A DNA stretch of 64,000 nucleotides from Aureitalea marina (GTDB taxonomy: Bacteria > Bacteroidota > Bacteroidia > Flavobacteriales > Flavobacteriaceae), in assembly GCF_002943755.1 (NCBI RefSeq), contig NZ_MQUB01000001.1:1352501-1416500 (forward strand), given 5' to 3'. The notes under the pieces are model-generated. The model saw only the letters and a list, made by a program, of their open reading frames with translations. It had not been told where the DNA came from and did not search any database. Position numbers and translations under genes: made by a program. Position 1 is the stretch's first letter. Every line of letters begins with the position of its first letter. Below are positions 60,834 to 64,000 of the stretch, in pieces.

Positions 60834-61466
60834 ATGAAAAAGATTACACTATTAGCCGCTATCGGTCTCTATTCATTTTGTCTTACCGCCCAAGTAGGTA
60901 TAAATACGACAAACCCTCAAAGAACCCTCGATGTCAATGGGAAAATAATGATACAAGATCTTGGCCGCTCCAGTACCGGTGAGACCGGGGTTAAAATGTT
61001 GCTCACAGAATCTGATGGAACCGTTCTGGGAGCTGATCTACCAGATGAATTCAGTCTGACAGACGGTGGTGAATTGAAAGTCAGTCTTGGTTCAGCAACG
61101 ACAGAGAAAATTGTCCTTAGCGCAGAGACATTTGACACCAAAAACAACTGGGACCTGGACCTGGATGGCGACAATACTGATGTAACAATGATTATCATCC
61201 GTAAGGCATCCGGTGGAGGAGAACTCAAGATCCGAGGCATACAGGGAGGTACAGATGGACGCAGGATACAAATAATAAATGATTCTGGCTACAACATCAA
61301 GTTTGAAGAAGACAAAGCGGAAGCAGATCCTGGCAATAGAATCTATATCTATACGGATGATGACAAAATGGACGATTATGGGGCTTGTGTCTTGGTGTAT
61401 TCGACCGCTATTTCCGATTCAGGAGGTCATTGGAACCTGATCCAACTGGATGAGAATAAAGACTAA
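60834..61466 (+). CDS. Tandem secreted family member 2
   Basis: The protein has 210 residues: signal peptide (MKKITLLAAIGLYSFCLTA), head motif QVGINTTNPQRTLDVNGKIM, a middle part DGGELKVSLGSATTEKIVLS with an aspartate-rich DLDLDGDNTDV, and the tail IRGIQGGTDGRRIQIINDSG then VLVYSTAISDSGGHWNLIQL. The head is like the VGIxTT...LDVxG start of many Bacteroidota surface and fibre proteins, and the tail GGTDGR...W like a beta domain in those proteins. No T9SS tail or S74 peptidase is present. Function unknown. ATG follows a conserved AGCAGTTrGGA. Confidence 0.72.
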   Translation: MKKITLLAAIGLYSFCLTAQVGINTTNPQRTLDVNGKIMIQDLGRSSTGETGVKMLLTESDGTVLGADLPDEFSLTDGGELKVSLGSATTEKIVLSAETFDTKNNWDLDLDGDNTDVTMIIIRKASGGGELKIRGIQGGTDGRRIQIINDSGYNIKFEEDKAEADPGNRIYIYTDDDKMDDYGACVLVYSTAISDSGGHWNLIQLDENKD

Positions 61467-61610
61467 TTGAGATCTTCCTTTATACGCAGGTCTTAGAAAA
61501 ACATGGTAACAGAATTCAGTGATTTCTTTCACTATGTAACCGTTAATCGTATTTATCCGCTCTTTAACCAAACCATTTAGTTATTTCATAACCAATTGCA
61601 TAATTTTGAG

Positions 61611-61618
61611 TCAATAAG
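61611..61618 (+). promoter_or_regulatory. -7 box TAATTTTG of tandem family member 3
   Basis: Exact TAnnTTTG match, ten bases before the ATG at 61629. The intervening AAGCAGTTGGGAC is kept before members 2, 3 and 4. Confidence 0.4.
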
Positions 61619-61628
61619 CAGTTGGGAC

Positions 61629-62252
61629 ATGAAAAATCTTTTGATTATCCCCATTTTAGGTCTCTGCACGTTTAATCTTATTGCCCAGGTAGGGATTAAT
61701 ACCACAAACCCACAGAGAACCCTAGATGTCAATGGGAAAATAATGATACAAGATCTTGGCCGCTCCAGCACGGGAGAGACCGGGGTTAAAATGTTGCTCA
61801 CAGAATCTGATGGAACCGTTCTGGGAGCTGATCTACCAGATGAATTCAGTCTGACAGACGGTGGTGAATTGAAAGTCAGTCTGGGTTCAGCAACGACGGA
61901 GAAAATTGTCCTTAGTGCAGAGACATTTGACACTAAAAACAACTGGGACCTGGACTTGGATGGCCACAATAGTGATGTTACCGTTTTTATCATCCGCAAG
62001 GCGTCTGGAGGTGAACTCAAGATCCGGGGCATACAGGGAGGTACTGAAGGTCGACGGATTAGGCTCATAAATGATTCCGACGCCAAAATAAAATTCGAAG
62101 AGGATAAAGCCGAGGCGACCGATGGGAATAAGCTCTACATTTATTCTTCGGAAACAGAAATGAACAGATACGGTTCTTGCTTGCTCATATATTCTACCGC
62201 GATCTCCACCTCCGGCCATTGGAATATAGTACAAATGGAATCTACAGATTAA
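61629..62252 (+). CDS. Tandem secreted family member 3
   Basis: The protein has 207 residues from ATG 61629, with signal peptide (to NLIA) and head QVGINTTNPQRTLDVNGKIM. It is nearly the same as member 2 up to the middle: a 107-base block is identical in both genes (60981-61087 and 61776-61882). The tail differs more (IRGIQGGTEGRRIRLINDSD; LLIYSTAISTSGHWNIVQME). Frame extends to 61596 but the first residues there match no other member. Recent duplication or gene conversion between members 2 and 3 is evident. Confidence 0.72.
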   Translation: MKNLLIIPILGLCTFNLIAQVGINTTNPQRTLDVNGKIMIQDLGRSSTGETGVKMLLTESDGTVLGADLPDEFSLTDGGELKVSLGSATTEKIVLSAETFDTKNNWDLDLDGHNSDVTVFIIRKASGGELKIRGIQGGTEGRRIRLINDSDAKIKFEEDKAEATDGNKLYIYSSETEMNRYGSCLLIYSTAISTSGHWNIVQMESTD

Positions 62253-62475
62253 ATAGATCTGCACCCTGTAGCCATTTTTAGATTTGCAAGTTGTATTCCT
62301 TTTATTATTGGGACCAAATCTTCTCCAACAAAACAGGGATGGTAAAAAGTAGTTACTTTTCCTACAAACCGCGGTATGTTTTCGTCTTTTTTTACACTTT
62401 AACGGATAAGTTATAACTCAAGAGATAATTCCCTTAAATTGCTATAAATAAAGCAGTTGGGAAATGAAATAATTT

Positions 62476-63087
62476 ATGCTTTTGGCCGTAATCGGCCTCC
62501 TCTCGCTGGGTGGTACCGCCCAAGTAGGAATTAACACTACAGATCCTCAAAGAGACCTTGATGTGAATGGTAAATTAATGGTAAGAGACCTTCGCAGGAC
62601 CAGCTCAGGTTTGACAGGTGTAAAAGCCCTTTTTACCGAAGCCGACGGTACCGTGGTAGGCGCCGAATTACCTTCTGAGATCAATATTACAGATGGGGGC
62701 GGGCTTGAGATAAATGTGAACTCAGGCGGAGCCAAGATGTATCCCATTGGGCGCGTAACCGTGTCAACCCCCAATGCTGCTAATGACACTTTTGATGACT
62801 TTGATCTCGAATTGGGCTCTACTAATGAAGATGCCGTGGTGTTTATACTGGATGGTGCTACACGCAATTTCTCCATTACGGGTATTGACGGAGGTACAGA
62901 CGGTAGGCACATTATTATTGTGAATACGACAAGTCATCAAATGAACATAAGTAACCAAGACGGTGATTCGCAGGCGGCTAACCGCATAATCGTTCTGGGT
63001 GATGATAGAACCACACAAGAGGGATCGATGGAGTTTGTTTATGATAGTCTCGCCGGTCGCTGGTATCTTATAAGTGTGGAGAATTAG
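62476..63087 (+). CDS. Tandem secreted family member 4, original start cut by a stop codon
   Basis: The family-type start is ATG 62464 (behind AAGCAGTTGGGAA), but codon 3 is TAA (62470-62472) where the family has a Lys codon; one base change from AAA. Translation can begin again at ATG 62476, giving 203 residues: MLLAVIGLLSLGGTAQVGIN, which keeps the hydrophobic core of the signal peptide but loses its positive start. Head, middle (SINITDGGGLEINVNS-like) and tail (GIDGGTDGRHIIIVNTTSHQ; MEFVYDSLAGRWYLIS) are intact. Export may be weaker. Confidence 0.65.
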   Translation: MLLAVIGLLSLGGTAQVGINTTDPQRDLDVNGKLMVRDLRRTSSGLTGVKALFTEADGTVVGAELPSEINITDGGGLEINVNSGGAKMYPIGRVTVSTPNAANDTFDDFDLELGSTNEDAVVFILDGATRNFSITGIDGGTDGRHIIIVNTTSHQMNISNQDGDSQAANRIIVLGDDRTTQEGSMEFVYDSLAGRWYLISVEN

Positions 63088-63293
63088 GACCTTACTTCTT
63101 TCCTGTTCCATCTTTTACCAAAAATCTTTACAGTGAGAAGTCTTCTCATCTAAGCTGAATTGCAATTCGTCTACACTTAATTACTCTTTAGCGACAATTG
63201 AGCACCCCCGTTCTTGTCCATCTTAATTTTGTACTGTATCTAAAAGTAGAGTCATTTCTGCTCGAGAGAGCTGAAAAAGAAAGCAGGAACAGC

Positions 63294-63965
63294 ATGAAAA
63301 AAATCAACTTAATAAGCTTGTCGCTAATAATGAGTTCCTTTACTGCACTAGCTCAAGTCGGAATTAATACGACTGACCCTCAAAGGACACTTGATGTCAA
63401 TGGTAAACTTCGTGTAAGAGATCTGGATCCAACCGGAGCCGGTTTTTCCGGAGGACGCTTTCTATACCAAGAAGCCGACGGAACAGTAGTTGGAGTTGGT
63501 GGTGGTAGCGATATCAGTATTGATAGCGGTGGAGACATTAATATCACCAATAGCGGAGGCGGCGGAAGCACCACATTCGTTGTGAGAGCAATCGATCTTG
63601 GTGGTGTGAGCGGCGATGTAGACGATTTGGATCTCGACCTAGATGGAGCAAATGCAGATGTGAATATGTTTATCCTACAAAATTCCAGTAATGATATAGA
63701 TCTAACGGGAATTCAAGGAGGTACAGAAGGTAGGCACATCATTATATTGAACGATACCGATGACGATATTGATATCGAGTTCAATGACAACGGTTCGAGT
63801 TTAGGAAATCGAATACTCCGATTTATAGAGCACGATAAACTACGAAAAAATAACAGTTCCGGCAGAACCCGGGATGGACAAGGATCGGTCTCGCTGGTAT
63901 ACACAACTGAGGTAACGGGTTCAGGCCGTTGGATCGCTTACCAAATGGATCGCGGAGACGACTAG
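63294..63965 (+). CDS. Tandem secreted family member 5
   Basis: The protein has 223 residues from ATG 63294: signal peptide (MKKINLISLSLIMSSFTALA), head QVGINTTDPQRTLDVNGKLR and VRDLDPTGAGFSGGRFLYQE, a glycine- and aspartate-rich middle (GGGSDISIDSGGDINITNSG; GDVDDLDLDLDGANADV), and the tail TGIQGGTEGRHIIILNDTDD then VSLVYTTEVTGSGRWIAYQM. The acidic repeats may bind calcium. The frame upstream to 63198 has no match in the family. The array may continue past the right edge. Confidence 0.7.
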   Translation: MKKINLISLSLIMSSFTALAQVGINTTDPQRTLDVNGKLRVRDLDPTGAGFSGGRFLYQEADGTVVGVGGGSDISIDSGGDINITNSGGGGSTTFVVRAIDLGGVSGDVDDLDLDLDGANADVNMFILQNSSNDIDLTGIQGGTEGRHIIILNDTDDDIDIEFNDNGSSLGNRILRFIEHDKLRKNNSSGRTRDGQGSVSLVYTTEVTGSGRWIAYQMDRGDD

Positions 63966-64000
63966 TCGCTTAAAAATATATTGCCTAATACAGCAACGAA

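Noticed and set aside
60834-63965. Prophage tail-fibre module
   Set aside because: The head motif is fibre-like, but every gene has a signal peptide and there are no phage structural or integration genes.

Overview
The window looks like chromosome of a marine Flavobacteriaceae-type Bacteroidota. Evidence: type IX secretion (T9SS) tails on secreted proteins, families typical of this phylum (DUF4290, DUF2911, DUF4252, DUF2490, CarboxypepD_reg-like), no Shine-Dalgarno-like sites before most genes, promoters of the Bacteroidota type (TTG or TTTG, about 19-21 bases, then TAnnTTTG), and several TTG starts. Most of it is ordinary core genome at an even composition; no prophage, CRISPR array, transposase or plasmid gene is visible.

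Layout. 1-3.6 kb: end of a sodium/solute symporter, a small secreted protein, an AraC regulator, a DUF2911 protein, an aquaporin. 3.6-6.1 kb: a tightly coupled SRPBCC - SDR - photolyase/cryptochrome operon. 6.2-14.1 kb: small iron-sulfur protein, membrane protein, murA-DUF4290-DUF493 (minus), then an ATPase, recQ and fmt (plus; the last two each broken by one base), HU and a YqgE protein. 14-18 kb: class IV aminotransferase, START-like protein, two OmpA-family paralogs. 18-19.7 kb: tRNA-Met followed by six copies of a 116-bp structured tandem repeat, a nested inverted repeat and gene debris. 19.7-31 kb: hisS, DinB-like, MacB-like permease, rpsF-rpsR-rplI, LytTR regulator, priA, DUF2147, chalcone-isomerase-like, YihY, nadC. 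31-43 kb: rlmH, secreted Gfo/Idh-type protein, T9SS lipase-like protein, tfoX-like gene with a nonsense codon, DEAD-box helicase, serine hydrolase, rdgB, VOC, SRPBCC, TrmH-type methylase, and a DUF2490 pseudogene, with GC-rich and 7-bp repeats between them. 43-53 kb: M20 peptidase, monooxygenase-like protein, sirtuin, HEAT-like protein, S41 peptidases, purB, and an ECF sigma factor locus with two DUF4252 proteins. 53-58.5 kb: a vitamin B12 uptake locus: cobalamin riboswitch and a frameshifted TonB receptor on one strand, btuF-btuC-btuD on the other. 58.5-60.2 kb: rmuC and a T9SS-tail-only protein. 60.4 kb to the end: five tandem paralogs of small secreted proteins that share a VGINTT...LDVNG head and a GGTxGR...W tail.

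The less ordinary material is (1) the tandem secreted family at the right edge, with a miniature member, a recently homogenised pair and a member with a stop at codon 3; (2) the repeat array behind tRNA-Met, whose hairpins keep a fixed loop architecture while the stem bases covary; (3) an excess of broken genes (recQ, fmt, TonB receptor: each one base short; tfoX-like, DUF2490 and one tandem paralog: nonsense codons), which may be real decay or sequence error; and (4) composite intergenic repeats built of 7-bp units and a GGGGGCCCC core.
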